Positions 42,461-51,756 are shown, counted from the first letter of the stretch. The stretch: 64,000 bases of DNA from Streptacidiphilus fuscans (GCF_015690355.1 NZ_JADPRT010000018.1:124001-188000); one strand, 5' to 3'. The notes: generated from the letters alone by a model not told the origin. Program-made: numbers and translations.

Positions 42461-45067
42461 TCACCAACGCCGCTTGCGCGGCACTGAAGTCACCAGCCTG
42501 GCGGTGAGGGCGCGGGTGATGCCTTCGTGTGCTTTGGCCTCTTCGGTGGGGGTGTTGGTAGCGCGTGCGAGGTCGAGCGCTCGTCGGTGCAGGGGCAGGG
42601 CTTCGTGCGGGTTTCCCATGACGGTGTGGAGTGTGCCCGTGCTGTTGAGCACCTGCGCGGTGCCGTGGGGGTCGTCCAGTGCGGTGAAGAGTTCTTCGGC
42701 CTGGCGGTACAGGTCAGCCGCGGTGTCGGGGTGGCCGAGATCCTGTTCAGCCCGGCCCAGGTCGTGGAGGGTGTTGGCTTCGCCTTGGCGGCCGCCGATG
42801 TCCCGGTACTCGACCAGTGCGGCTTCGTAGAGCTCCTTGGCGGTGTGAAGGCGCCCTTGTATGTGGTGGATGCGGGCGGTGCCGGTGAGGGCGTTGGCCT
42901 GTCCGAGACGGCTTCCGAGTTCGCGGTAGACGTCGTTCGCCTGGCCGAACAGGTCGGCGGCGAGGTCCAGCCGTCCAGTGGCCTGGTGGATCCGGGCCAG
43001 TCCGATGAGGGCGTTGGCCTCGCCGAGGCGGTTCAGGGCGCGGCGGAACCCTTCGAGAGCCTGGCCTTCGAGGGCTACTGCGGCATCGTCGTCGCCGGTC
43101 AGATGGCGGACGCGGGCGAGTTCGTGGTGCACGTTGGCTTCACTGGCGTGTTCGCCAAGTCCCTGATACAGGGTCAGGGCCCGTTCGTACAGCTCGCCGA
43201 CCTGGTGGAGTGCTCCGGTGAACTGCCTGGCACGCCCCAGGTCCCACAGCGCGTTGGCCTCGCCCAAGTCCTGCCCCAGGCTCCGGTAGGCGTCCACTGC
43301 CTCGGCGAGGTGCCCGGCGGCCTGGTGGTACTGACCGGTGGTGAGGCCGAGGCGACCCAGGTTCCACAGCGTGTTGGCCAGCGCGAGTCCGTCACCGCAG
43401 CGCCGCGCCAGCGCCAGCATGTCGCCCTGGAAGGCGGACGCGCGCAGCCACGGCCCGTCCAGTTGGAGAAATGTGCCCATCACCTGGGCGAGTGCCAGGC
43501 AGCGCGACGGGTGGGTTTGCTGGGCCTGGCCCGCTGTCGCGATCAGGTTCTCGCGTTCCGTCCGCATCCAGGCCAGTGCCGCGCTCCGATCGGGCAGTCC
43601 GACGTCAGGGCGCGAGCCGGAGGCGGGCGGGAGCGGCATCTTGTGATGCGTCAGCAGTTCGTCGGCGCGGCGGGCGGTGGTCTCGAAGTAGTCGAGCAGC
43701 CGGGCCAGCGGCGCGACGGGATCCGGATCCGGCTCGGCTTCAGCGAGTTCAGCGGCGTACGCACGCAGCAGGTCGTGCAGTTCGTAGCGACCGGGGGTGT
43801 TCTGGCGGATCAGGTTCTCGTCGTGGAGTTGGTCGAGGGCGTCTTCGGCCTGGTGGGCGGGGATGTCGGCGAGGGCGGCGGCCATGGCCGGGGTGAAGTC
43901 GGGTCCGGGGTGGTGGCCGAGGAGGCGAAAGACACGTTGCAGCGGCTCGGTGAGGTCTCGGTAGGAGAGCTCGAGGACAGGGGTGAGGGCGCGGCTGCCG
44001 GCGCGGAGCGCCTCCAGTCGACCGGCTTCGAGCCGGCAGGCGAGGTCAGCGAGGCTCCACGCTGGTCGGGAGCGGAGTCGGGCGGCCGTCAGTGCCACCG
44101 CGAGGGGGAGACCGTCGCAGTGCTCGACGATGCGGGCGGCTGCCTCGGGTTCGGCCGCCACCCGGTCGCGGCCCGCTATCCGCCCCAGCAACTCCAGTGA
44201 TTCGGCGTCGGTGAAGGTGTCGAGCAGGTGCGGCGTGACGCCGTCGAGACCGATCAGGCTCCGGCGGCTGGTGATCAGGACCAGACAGGCGGGGCCGGCG
44301 GGGATGAGGTCGCGGACCTGGTCCTCATCGGCGGCATTGTCCAGCAGGACCAGCGCGCTGCGGTCGCGTAGACGGTCGCGGAACGTAGCCGCCCGCTCCT
44401 CACGGCAGGCGGGGATCTGCTGGGCGGGCACGCCGAGCTGCCGCAAGAACGCCTCCAGGACGGCGGAGGGGTCCGCGGGTGGAAGTTCAGGGTCGAAACC
44501 GCGCAGGTTGACGTGCAACTGGACGTCGGAGAAGTGGCCGTCGCGGACGAGCCTGTGGGCGGCGTGGACGGCGAGTTGGGTCTTGCCGACGCCGGCCATC
44601 CCTTCGACCGCGGAGATCACCACCGTGTTCGGGCCGGAGCCGTCACCGTTGCGCGGGTTCGTGGCCTGCGCGATCAGCCGGGTGAGTTCGTCGCGGCGGC
44701 CGGTGAAGGTGGCCAGTTCCGTGGGCAGTTGGCCGAGGACGCCGACCGGGCCGCCGGTCTTGGCCTGCGCGTGGACCGTGACGCAGGCCTGGCGCCACCG
44801 GTCGAGCGCCGATTCGTCGACGCCGAGCGCCCGGACGACCGCGACCACGAGGTCCAGATCCAGGCGGCGCCGCCCGACCTTGAACACGTCGGCGACCGTC
44901 GTGGCCGACACGACGCGCGGGGGCCGCAGAAGCGGCCCGACTCCTTTTGCCAGCACTCGGTACGAGGGCATGCCCGCCCACGTACGCAACTCGCCCAGCA
45001 AGCCGATGAACTCGGCAAGATCCTCGGCCCTGCCCGGATCCGGCAGTACGCCGCGCTGCTCTCCCAC
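42461..45067 (-). CDS. STAND-type regulator: NB-ARC ATPase with C-terminal TPR repeats
   Basis: An 868-residue protein from a GTG at 45067. Residues 1-100 form a helical, HTH-like N-terminus (LRTWAGMPSYRVLAKGVG ... VFKVGRRRLDLDLVVAVV). The NB-ARC core has the P-loop GMAGVGKTQLA (156-166), Walker B SALVLLDNA, LVLITSR and CDGLPLAVALTA. From about residue 560 come at least seven TPR-like repeats of about 40 residues with recurring GEANAL/LGRA. This is AfsR-like without the SARP/BTAD domain. Such proteins link a signal to transcription or scaffold other partners. The target is unknown. Confidence 0.85.
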   Translation of the reverse strand: MGEQRGVLPDPGRAEDLAEFIGLLGELRTWAGMPSYRVLAKGVGPLLRPPRVVSATTVADVFKVGRRRLDLDLVVAVVRALGVDESALDRWRQACVTVHAQAKTGGPVGVLGQLPTELATFTGRRDELTRLIAQATNPRNGDGSGPNTVVISAVEGMAGVGKTQLAVHAAHRLVRDGHFSDVQLHVNLRGFDPELPPADPSAVLEAFLRQLGVPAQQIPACREERAATFRDRLRDRSALVLLDNAADEDQVRDLIPAGPACLVLITSRRSLIGLDGVTPHLLDTFTDAESLELLGRIAGRDRVAAEPEAAARIVEHCDGLPLAVALTAARLRSRPAWSLADLACRLEAGRLEALRAGSRALTPVLELSYRDLTEPLQRVFRLLGHHPGPDFTPAMAAALADIPAHQAEDALDQLHDENLIRQNTPGRYELHDLLRAYAAELAEAEPDPDPVAPLARLLDYFETTARRADELLTHHKMPLPPASGSRPDVGLPDRSAALAWMRTERENLIATAGQAQQTHPSRCLALAQVMGTFLQLDGPWLRASAFQGDMLALARRCGDGLALANTLWNLGRLGLTTGQYHQAAGHLAEAVDAYRSLGQDLGEANALWDLGRARQFTGALHQVGELYERALTLYQGLGEHASEANVHHELARVRHLTGDDDAAVALEGQALEGFRRALNRLGEANALIGLARIHQATGRLDLAADLFGQANDVYRELGSRLGQANALTGTARIHHIQGRLHTAKELYEAALVEYRDIGGRQGEANTLHDLGRAEQDLGHPDTAADLYRQAEELFTALDDPHGTAQVLNSTGTLHTVMGNPHEALPLHRRALDLARATNTPTEEAKAHEGITRALTARLVTSVPRKRRW

Positions 45068-45273
45068 GATGCCCCCCGCGTCGTGAAGCCGTGCCCTGAC
45101 AAGGCGATTCTAGGAGCGGGCGTACGGATTCGTACGGGAAACGGGACCGCGCCGAGTCCCTGCGATCAACCTGGTTCCGCTGCTTCGCGCCGGACCGGGC
45201 GGAGCGGCACGAAATCGGGGCTGCCGCGCTTGCACGCACGGCGGATCCGGCCACACAAGAGAAGGATTCTGCC

Positions 45274-45735
45274 TTGAAGCTGAGTCACATCGCCCGCACT
45301 ACGGCGGTTGCCGCACTCGCAGCCGGCTCCCTCGCGATCGGCACCGGCGCCGCGCAGGCCGACCCGCCGGGGACGTCGGGCAACTGCCGCGCGGACTGGA
45401 CCGGGCCCGGCCAGGTCACGATGTCGGCGTGCGGATACAGCAACGCCGACGGCGGCCTGGTCCCGTCGCTGGGCGTCTACGACGGCCAGATCGGCACGGA
45501 CGCCTGCGCACAACTCCTGCGCGTGAACTCCAACGGGTCCACCACAGAGGTCCACGACTACGGCTGCAACGGCTGGGCGCCCCTGGGCTACTACGCGGTG
45601 AACTGGAACGCGTACTACCCGGGCGACGGAACCTACGTCTTCCAGTACGGCTACTGGGGCACGCCTCCCGGCGGCTCCTACGGCTACTGGGGCAACGTCC
45701 AGTCGCCGCGCATCTCGCCGACCTACTCCGCCTGA
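45274..45735 (+). CDS. Small secreted Tyr/Gly-rich protein
   Basis: A 153-residue product, apparently from a TTG at 45274 that follows GAGAAGGA by 8 nt. The signal peptide (IARTTAVAALAAGSLAIGTG ... AQA) is clear. The mature part has four Cys that could form two disulfides, and a Tyr/Trp/Gly-rich tail (YYAVNWNAYYPGDG, FQYGYWGTPPGGSYGYWG). No family is recognised. Proteins of this kind are numerous in Streptomyces and often developmentally expressed. Confidence 0.7.
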   Translation: MKLSHIARTTAVAALAAGSLAIGTGAAQADPPGTSGNCRADWTGPGQVTMSACGYSNADGGLVPSLGVYDGQIGTDACAQLLRVNSNGSTTEVHDYGCNGWAPLGYYAVNWNAYYPGDGTYVFQYGYWGTPPGGSYGYWGNVQSPRISPTYSA

Positions 45736-45901
45736 CGCTGCTGCCCAGGCCTCCGCGAGCGTCGTCGCCGGGCTCGCTCGTGCGGGCGATGTGGCTGGTG
45801 CCGTGACCGGAGAGGTTCACCGGGGCCGAGAGCGGTGAGGGAGCGGATGGGCCGCCGGGGCGGATCCGGCGGCCCATGCCGGGCGTGAGAAGGTCGTGGC
45901 C

Positions 45902-46219
45902 GTGACCATCACGCTTCATGACTTCGACGGCGAACACTCGCTAACGTTGGATGTCGGCGGCCTGGCCGCTGACATGGCGATAGTCGATGCATGGCACGAA
46001 CCGAACGGGTACTTCTGGGAAGGTCTCGTGCGGCTTGCCTGGCCAGACATCGCCGAGCCGCTCGACTTCGACAGCGAGTCCGGCATGTTCTGCGCTGTCG
46101 GGACTCCGAGTGACCTAGCGCAACTCAAGACCGCCCTTGAGTCAGTCATCACAAGCCCCGACGCGGTCCGCGACATCATCGCCCGGGCCAAGACTTCGGG
46201 CTTCGAGTTCGACGACTAG
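45902..46219 (+). CDS. Immunity-protein-51 (Imm51)-like protein
   Basis: A 105-residue protein; I favour the GTG at 45902 with GAGAAGG 8 nt upstream over the GTG two codons earlier. The pattern NGYFWEGLVRLAW, then LDFDSESGMFCAVG and LAQLKTALESVI, matches Imm51, a small immunity family found beside polymorphic toxins. No toxin gene is next to it here. It is followed by a strong hairpin. Confidence 0.7.
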   Translation: MTITLHDFDGEHSLTLDVGGLAADMAIVDAWHEPNGYFWEGLVRLAWPDIAEPLDFDSESGMFCAVGTPSDLAQLKTALESVITSPDAVRDIIARAKTSGFEFDD

Positions 46220-46250
46220 CAGTTCAACTGGACAGGAATACCAGTTCGTT

Positions 46251-46279
46251 GAGGCTGCCATCCGCATCCGGGCAGCCTC
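46251..46279. terminator. Bidirectional stem-loop terminator
   Basis: GAGGCTGCC (46251-46259) pairs perfectly with GGCAGCCTC (46271-46279) around an 11-nt loop. It lies between the convergent Imm51-like and T5orf172 genes. A smaller repeat AACTGG/CCAGTT sits just before it (46226-46246). Confidence 0.7.
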
Positions 46280-46345
46280 GCTCTCGACCAGGGTGCCCTG
46301 CCCAACCTCCGTCTCAAAACAGACAATCGCTCTCGATTCACCCTC

Positions 46346-47725
46346 TTAGTTGTGCTGGGGCCAGCGGCTGCGGCTCTGGAAGTACTCGGGAGCCGCTGGT
46401 TCCTCCGTGAACTCAAGCAGCCCGCCGACCCGGTCTGCGAGGTGGGCTCGGACCTCGGATGGTGTGGCAAAGAAGAACTCGCGTCGCTCGTTGACGAAGT
46501 TGACGCGTCGGTCGGCGAACGATCTATGAAGTTCGGACTCCAGTGTCACGGCGTCCTCGGAGAAGAACAGGGCATGGACGTCGTACCGGAACGGCACTGA
46601 TGCGTCGCCGAGTTCCCGGACCCGGTCCATTGGCTCGAGGCGGCGGGTCATGCCGATCTTCACGATGTTCGGACCGAAGGCGCCGATGTTGGAGATGACG
46701 TAGACATAGCCCGCCCGGATGTTGGCGATGCGGTAGTCGTTGGCGGCGATCGCTTCTTCGATGTCGACGAGGCGGCGGGAGAGGTCCGCGACGGCAGTGT
46801 CGTCTCCTTTGGCGCGGAGGGACTCCAGGACACTGACGTAGTGGGACCGCTCCTTCTCGAGCCGCTCCTTTTCTGCAGCCAACTCCTGCTCGGCCTGGCG
46901 CTGTTCACGCAGCAGTTGTCGCTCCTGGCGGGCGCGCTCGCGCTCCTCCTGGACTTTCATCTGGTAGTCGGCCGTCAGCTCGAGTTCGGCGACTCGCAGA
47001 GCGTGATACTCGGGGCTGATCCGCATTTCCATGATCGCCCCGAGTTTCTCGACGGCCGTGACAGCGGACTCCAGCCGCTTCTGCGCGGTGCGTACGTTCC
47101 CCGAGCGCAGCGAGCGCACACAGTTGTCGGCCTCCGCGTTGTACGCCCGCAGCATCAACTTGGACAGATCGCCGACAAGCTTCCTGCCTCGGGCGAGAGA
47201 CCCGTCGAAGGTGAACATGTCGCTGGCGAGGATCGCCCGTCCGCCCTTGATGGCGTCGTCGATCTTGTCCTCGAGTCCGCGGAGCCTCAGCTTGTAGGCT
47301 GCCGCGTTCTCCAGGGGGTGGTGGTAGCGATAGATGCCGACGTCCTGGAGCGCACGCTGATCGCTGACGTCGATCACGTCTACGCCGCTTTGCGCTGCAG
47401 CGAGGGCGGCTTCGAGACGTGCGATCCGGGCCAGCAGCGGGGCGGGGTCGACGCCGCCCGACGGCAGTGCAACCTGAGAACTGGCGGACGTTTGACTCGA
47501 CTGAGCATCCGGTGACCCTGGCGGTTGGTCCGTGGACGCCTCTGTGGTTGACCTGACGGCGGACGCGTCGACCCAATTGCTCGCCTCCGGCAATTCGTCG
47601 GGCACGAAAAGGCGCCAACCCTCGGGTGGGGGCGGCCAGGCCGGGTCGGGTTTCCACCCCGAAGGCGGAGTCCAGCCCTCGGGCGGAGTGGGCCAGCCAG
47701 GCGGTGGGTTGAACCGCATCGTCAC
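46346..47725 (-). CDS. DUF4041/T5orf172 (GIY-YIG-like) coiled-coil protein
   Basis: A 459-residue protein. The N-terminus has Pro-Trp repeats (PPGWPTPPEGWTPPSGWKPD), then a disordered Ser/Gln stretch. A DUF4041-like helical region follows from about 130 (YRYHHPLENAAAYKLRLRGLEDKI), and a long charged coiled coil at about 245-310. The C-terminal T5orf172 domain (AGYVYVISNIGAFGPNIVKIGMTRR ... ELHRSFADRRVNFVNERREFF) is a GIY-YIG-related nuclease-like fold, here with YVYVISN and KIGMT. It overlaps the upstream gene by 4 bp. T5orf172 proteins are frequent in phages and mobile islands. Confidence 0.82.
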   Translation of the reverse strand: MTMRFNPPPGWPTPPEGWTPPSGWKPDPAWPPPPEGWRLFVPDELPEASNWVDASAVRSTTEASTDQPPGSPDAQSSQTSASSQVALPSGGVDPAPLLARIARLEAALAAAQSGVDVIDVSDQRALQDVGIYRYHHPLENAAAYKLRLRGLEDKIDDAIKGGRAILASDMFTFDGSLARGRKLVGDLSKLMLRAYNAEADNCVRSLRSGNVRTAQKRLESAVTAVEKLGAIMEMRISPEYHALRVAELELTADYQMKVQEERERARQERQLLREQRQAEQELAAEKERLEKERSHYVSVLESLRAKGDDTAVADLSRRLVDIEEAIAANDYRIANIRAGYVYVISNIGAFGPNIVKIGMTRRLEPMDRVRELGDASVPFRYDVHALFFSEDAVTLESELHRSFADRRVNFVNERREFFFATPSEVRAHLADRVGGLLEFTEEPAAPEYFQSRSRWPQHN

Positions 47726-49002
47726 TGTCCTCGCACCCGGATGCCGCGACTGACGTCGGCCGGAACCAGGTCGAAAGGCGACTTCGAGAGCGCGGCACCG
47801 AGGTGCTCCAAGGTGGCCTGTGGGACAACCTTCGTCAGATCGAACCCGTTGAACGTCTCGCGGTCGGCAGCAACAACGACAAGAGGAACGGTCATCGGGA
47901 GGCCGGTAGCAGGATGAACGGTGTTGGTGCCGACCGTCAGCGCGATCGTGTGGACCTTGCCAGCGCGATCGGCCTCGAACACCTCATGCAGACTACGCAC
48001 CGCGGCCTGCCAGACCGCGTTCGCGTACCGTTCCTTCTTCTCGCGAACGGGCAATTCTGTCGAGGCGATCTCGTCCTTTGCCTTCACGTACCGGTACGCC
48101 TTCACCGAGGGCATGCTCGATGGCTTCGGAACGTTGACTGCCAGCGTGAGCTCGCGCGACGCGAGAGTGAACGCGTGATCGTGCTCCACCGGAAAGACGT
48201 CCGGGTACACCGAGTTGGACAAGATCACGCCGACATACTCGTGGATAGCTGATTCGACGTCGAAGGCAAGGTCGTTGATGAACTTGCTGACCTCGGCATT
48301 GCGAGCGGCAGCCTCAGCCTCGCGCTGTGCGCATTCAAGCTTGTACTTCTCCTCGGCTGCGGAAACCGCCGCCAGGCGTATGGCCTCCGCCTTCTCCCGA
48401 TCGGCCAGTTCCGAAAGGTAGCGCTTGTGGAGAGCGTGCTTGGCTCGTGCCCAATCGCCGTGAGCTCTGTCGAAGGCGGCCCTGGCCTCCCCAACAGCCT
48501 GCTGGTGCCGCTTCTTGCCGCCGAGGACTGCGGACAGTCCGGTAGGTGCGATGGGCTCCTGGTACACAGGCTCCAGGGGGTACCGCGGCTCCACAACCGC
48601 CGGAGCAGGAACGGCCAGGCGGCCGGGATTGAACGGAGGATGCTCAACCCTCGCGATCTTCAACGACTCCAGGTCGACGAAGTCATCGACCTTCAGAGCC
48701 CAAGAGAGCAGACCGTCGATGTCGGAAAGCTCACGCGCCAGATTGGTGTTCAAGGATGCAACGTTGGCGAGCTTGGACTCCAGAAGGAGCCTTGCTGCTT
48801 CCCGCTCAGCAGCCTTCTTCTCCGCAGCAGAAGCCCTTGCCGCCGCCACTTGGGCGCGCTCGTACGACTTCCTGGACCGCTCGACCTCGCGCTCTGCCGC
48901 AAGATGCACGCGATGGGCCGCCGCCTCCTGCTGCCGGCGGCGCCTCTCCGCCTGCTGTGCCTGGTAGTTCAGCTCCGCGATGAAACCGCGACGTCTGCCC
49001 AC
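47722..49002 (-). CDS. Coiled-coil protein, partner of the T5orf172 protein, unknown function
   Basis: A 426-residue protein from a GTG at 49002. The first 90 residues are a highly charged coiled coil (QAERRRRQQEAAAHRVHLAA and following); a second coiled coil spans about 165-240. The C-terminal 190 residues are globular, including YRYVKAKDEIASTELPVREKKER and VRSLHEVFEADRAGKVHTIAL. I recall similar globular regions in large actinobacterial proteins that also carry a restriction-endonuclease-like domain, but no nuclease motif is visible in this one. Its stop overlaps the start of the T5orf172 gene (ATGA), so the two proteins are made together. Confidence 0.7.
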   Translation of the reverse strand: MGRRRGFIAELNYQAQQAERRRRQQEAAAHRVHLAAEREVERSRKSYERAQVAAARASAAEKKAAEREAARLLLESKLANVASLNTNLARELSDIDGLLSWALKVDDFVDLESLKIARVEHPPFNPGRLAVPAPAVVEPRYPLEPVYQEPIAPTGLSAVLGGKKRHQQAVGEARAAFDRAHGDWARAKHALHKRYLSELADREKAEAIRLAAVSAAEEKYKLECAQREAEAAARNAEVSKFINDLAFDVESAIHEYVGVILSNSVYPDVFPVEHDHAFTLASRELTLAVNVPKPSSMPSVKAYRYVKAKDEIASTELPVREKKERYANAVWQAAVRSLHEVFEADRAGKVHTIALTVGTNTVHPATGLPMTVPLVVVAADRETFNGFDLTKVVPQATLEHLGAALSKSPFDLVPADVSRGIRVRGQ

Positions 49003-49309
49003 AACATCCCCCCACTTGGAGTCGAGGATTCAGCTCTCTGAGTGCCTCACCGTAGCGATGATCACTGCCGCTGGAAAGTTGGCCAGGGCAGCGCCTAACT
49101 CAGTGGCAGTCGGGTGACCTCTTCGCCTGGGTGGGCAGGCTGCCCCTTGACAAAGGCGAAGTGGTAGACCATCTCTGACAATCCATCACCTAAGTCTCGA
49201 TCTTCCCCTACGGAGGCGGCGCGCGGACTCACTGAGGGCCCACCCCGCCACCGGTAGGCTCGTGTGTGCTTTCCGCCGGAACGGCGGAACCGGACCCCGT
49301 CCACACAAC
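49003..49309. other. Region without a supported gene
   Basis: A minus-strand frame at 49095-49304 ends in VYHFAFVKGQPAHPGEEVTRLPLS, which looks protein-like, but it lacks a start and a recognisable domain. It may be the tail of a displaced gene or the degraded end of the transposase fragment that follows. Confidence 0.35.
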
Positions 49310-50010
49310 GCTCGTGACTCCCGGTCGCCGGGATCCTCGCGACGGCCTTCGGCCACTTGCTGTGTAGGTGCGGGCGAGCGCCTTGATGGCCCTCCCGGCG
49401 TGGGCTCGGTTCTCCCCGTTGCAGATCTCTTGCATGGCCTTGATCGCGCTCGGTTGTGCGGACTTCGGCAGGCAGTTCGGGACGTTCCGGGCCTTGTGGG
49501 CCAGCAGTGCTGGTGCCGGGCGGCTGGCAACACCTCGGCCTGTGCCCGCCACAAGCCCATGGCCGGCGCCGACCACCAGCTCGGGGCCGTGTATGCCGCG
49601 TCGGGGCAGTCGCGCAGCAGGGCGCCCCACGACACGGTGGACGCCCGCAGCCTCTCGCCCAGCGCGATCAGCTCCTCGGTGCCGTCCAGGCGGACGCCGA
49701 GCAGGTCCAGGACGCACGAGTGCGCCTGCCCGCCCCGGAACTTGTGGTGCACCCCGTCCGCCCACACGTAGACGAAGTCGCGATCGGACAGGTCCCGATC
49801 CTGGAAGGCGGTGTGGTCCTCGCTTCACTGCTTCGTCAGCCGGGTCACGGTCGGGGGCGACAGCCGGCTGTGCCGCCGAGGTGCTGCCCCAGCCCGGGCA
49901 CGAAGTCCCCGGAGGACAGTCCATGCAGGCAGAGCAGCGGCACCACCTCCGAGATCATCGGGGACTTGCGGCACCACGGGGCCAGGATCTTCCGAAGCAA
50001 CTGACGCGTC
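49310..50010 (-). mobile_element. Decayed IS256-family transposase gene
   Basis: Transposase pieces occur in at least three frames on the minus strand. LAPWCRKSPMISEVVPLLCL and HGLSSGDFVPGLGQHLGG (N-terminal half) lie near 49860-49980. MWADGVHHKFRGGQ and LDGTEELIALGERLRAS (DDE-domain core region) lie near 49650-49767. NCLPKSAQPSAIKAMQEICN and HAGRAIKALARTY lie near 49370-49480. The C-terminal part with the catalytic Glu and the terminal inverted repeats are not found. This is a dead insertion sequence. Confidence 0.8.
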
Positions 50011-50202
50011 ACCAGGATCACCGGGTGTCGGGCCGCGGGCGGCCAGCGGATGCGGGGCACCGGAAGTGGATCTAGCGTGGCCACGTCGGGGCAGCCACGT
50101 CCCACCGCCGCCCGGGAAGCCCGGAGAGGGCGGACGAGCCGAAGGGCCGCGGCGCAGCCAGGCCCTGATGACAGGGCTACTCTCACTCCTCCGGAGGCGC
50201 TG

Positions 50203-50757
50203 ATGTCTCCCGTCGAACGGAATCCCGGCGAACGGAATCCCGGCGAACGCAATCCGGCGGTTCTGGCGCTGCGCGCCGCGATGGAGGCGCGCGATGCCTC
50301 CGCAGTCCTGGACACGTTCGCGCCCGACGCGGTCTTTCGCTCTCCGCTGACCATGCGTCTGGTCTTCGCCGGGCGCAGCGAGATCGGGGTCCTGGTGGAG
50401 GTCCTGCTCGACGTGCTGGAGGACTTCCACTACACCGACGAGGTGTCCAGCGGCATGACCGGGTTCCTGGCCTGGTCCGCTCGGATCGGCGGGCAGCCCA
50501 TCGAGGGCACCGACCTGCTGCGGGTCGGGCCGGAGGGAAAGATCACCGAGTTCACCGTCTTCTTCCGACCGCTCCCGGCGACAGCCCGGGCCCTGCACGT
50601 GCTCGGCACCCGTCTCGTCCGCAGAAAGAGCCCCGCCATGGCCCGCGTGGTGTCCGGCCTGACCTGGCCGCTGGCCGCCCTGACCCGCGCGGGCGACCCG
50701 ATCGGCGCGCGGCTGATCCGCTCCGCGCTCTCGGGCGGAGCGTCGTCACCCCGCTGA
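50203..50757 (+). CDS. NTF2/SnoaL-like protein
   Basis: A 184-residue protein from the ATG at 50203. The N-terminus carries a direct repeat, (ERNPG)2-ERNP, encoded by near-identical 15-bp units (50216-50255). From residue 20 it follows the SnoaL/NTF2 cone fold: LRAAMEARDASAVLDTFAPD, VFRSPLTMRLVFAGRSEI, GTDLLRVGPEGKITEFTVFF. The last 50 residues are a basic and hydrophobic extension. SnoaL-like proteins include cyclases, isomerases and non-enzymatic binding proteins; the role is open. Confidence 0.78.
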   Translation: MSPVERNPGERNPGERNPAVLALRAAMEARDASAVLDTFAPDAVFRSPLTMRLVFAGRSEIGVLVEVLLDVLEDFHYTDEVSSGMTGFLAWSARIGGQPIEGTDLLRVGPEGKITEFTVFFRPLPATARALHVLGTRLVRRKSPAMARVVSGLTWPLAALTRAGDPIGARLIRSALSGGASSPR

Positions 50758-50806
50758 CCACCTGCGGAGACTCCTTGAAGTCCGCACGTGAGGAGCCCCG
50801 CTGGAT

Positions 50807-51667
50807 CTATTCGGCCCAGGCACGCTCCAGCTGGGCGCCGAAGGTGGCGGGCTCTCGCCCGATCAGCTCGGCCAGCGTCGGGTCGACAGCGGTGAACTCG
50901 CCGCCGCGCGCCGCGGCGAAGATGCTCAGCATCAGGTCGGCGATCGGGGCCGGTGCGCCGTGTGCCAGGGCCTGCTCGCGGAAGGCGTCGTCGGGGACGA
51001 CGGTGCGGGTGAAGGGTCGTCCGGTGACTCGGGTCGCGATCTCGGCGACGGTGTCGAAGTCGAGTGCCGCCGAAGCGGTGAGTGGCGGGGTGGGCCCGTC
51101 GAAGTGGCCCTCCTCGGTGAGGATTGCCGCGGTGGCCCCGGCGAGGTCGTCGTGGCCGGTCCAGGCGACGGGGCCGTCGGCGGGGAGGGCGATGTCGCCG
51201 GTGTGGCGGGCGGACTCCAGGAACAGCATGGCGCTGGAGGCGTAGAAGCCGTTGCGCAGCGCGGTCCAGGGCAGGCCGGTGGCGCGCAGCAGGTCCTCGG
51301 TCCGGGCGTGGTCGCGGCATGCCTGGAAACGTGAGTCGTGTGCGGCGCCCATCTGGCTGGTGTAGAGGATGCGGCCGACGCCGGCCTTCACGGCGGCGTC
51401 GATGGCGGTGCGGTGGCCGGCGACGCACTCCTCGCCCGTGCGGTCGAGGGAGACGAAGAGCAGTTGCTCGGCCCCCTCGAAGGCGTGCACGAGCGAGGCG
51501 GGGTCGTCGAAGCTGCCCTGCCGGACGCGGACGCCGCGGTCGGCGAGGCCCTGGGCCTTCCGGGGATCGCGGACGCTGACGCCGACGTGATCGGCGGGGA
51601 CGCGCTCCAGGAGGCGTTCGACGGTGCGGCGGCCGAGCTTTCCGGTGGCTCCGGTCACGATGATCAT
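50807..51667 (-). CDS. NmrA-family NAD(P)H-binding protein, QorB/quinone-reductase-2-like
   Basis: A 286-residue protein starting IIVTGATGKLGRRTVERLL (Rossmann motif), followed by EQLLFVSLDRTGEECVAGHR and LPWTALRNGFYAS, which are hallmarks of YtfG/QorB-like enzymes. These use NADPH to reduce quinones. It is divergent from a TetR gene across a 90-bp region with a strong palindrome, a classic regulator-target pair for electrophile sensing. Confidence 0.87.
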   Translation of the reverse strand: MIIVTGATGKLGRRTVERLLERVPADHVGVSVRDPRKAQGLADRGVRVRQGSFDDPASLVHAFEGAEQLLFVSLDRTGEECVAGHRTAIDAAVKAGVGRILYTSQMGAAHDSRFQACRDHARTEDLLRATGLPWTALRNGFYASSAMLFLESARHTGDIALPADGPVAWTGHDDLAGATAAILTEEGHFDGPTPPLTASAALDFDTVAEIATRVTGRPFTRTVVPDDAFREQALAHGAPAPIADLMLSIFAAARGGEFTAVDPTLAELIGREPATFGAQLERAWAE

Positions 51668-51685
51668 TGGGTTCTCCCCACGCTG

Positions 51686-51721
51686 TTTCCAGTGGAATCA
51701 CCATGATGGTAACACTGGAAA
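51686..51721. promoter_or_regulatory. Palindromic operator between the NmrA-like and TetR genes
   Basis: TTTCCAGTG (51686-51694) and CACTGGAAA (51713-51721) are a perfect 9-bp inverted repeat. Between them lies ACCATGATGGT (51700-51710), itself a palindrome. The whole 36-bp element has two-fold symmetry and sits close to both divergent starts. It is most likely the TetR operator. Confidence 0.75.
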
Positions 51722-51756
51722 TTCCGCCGGAACCAGTCTGCCGATATCATCGATTC

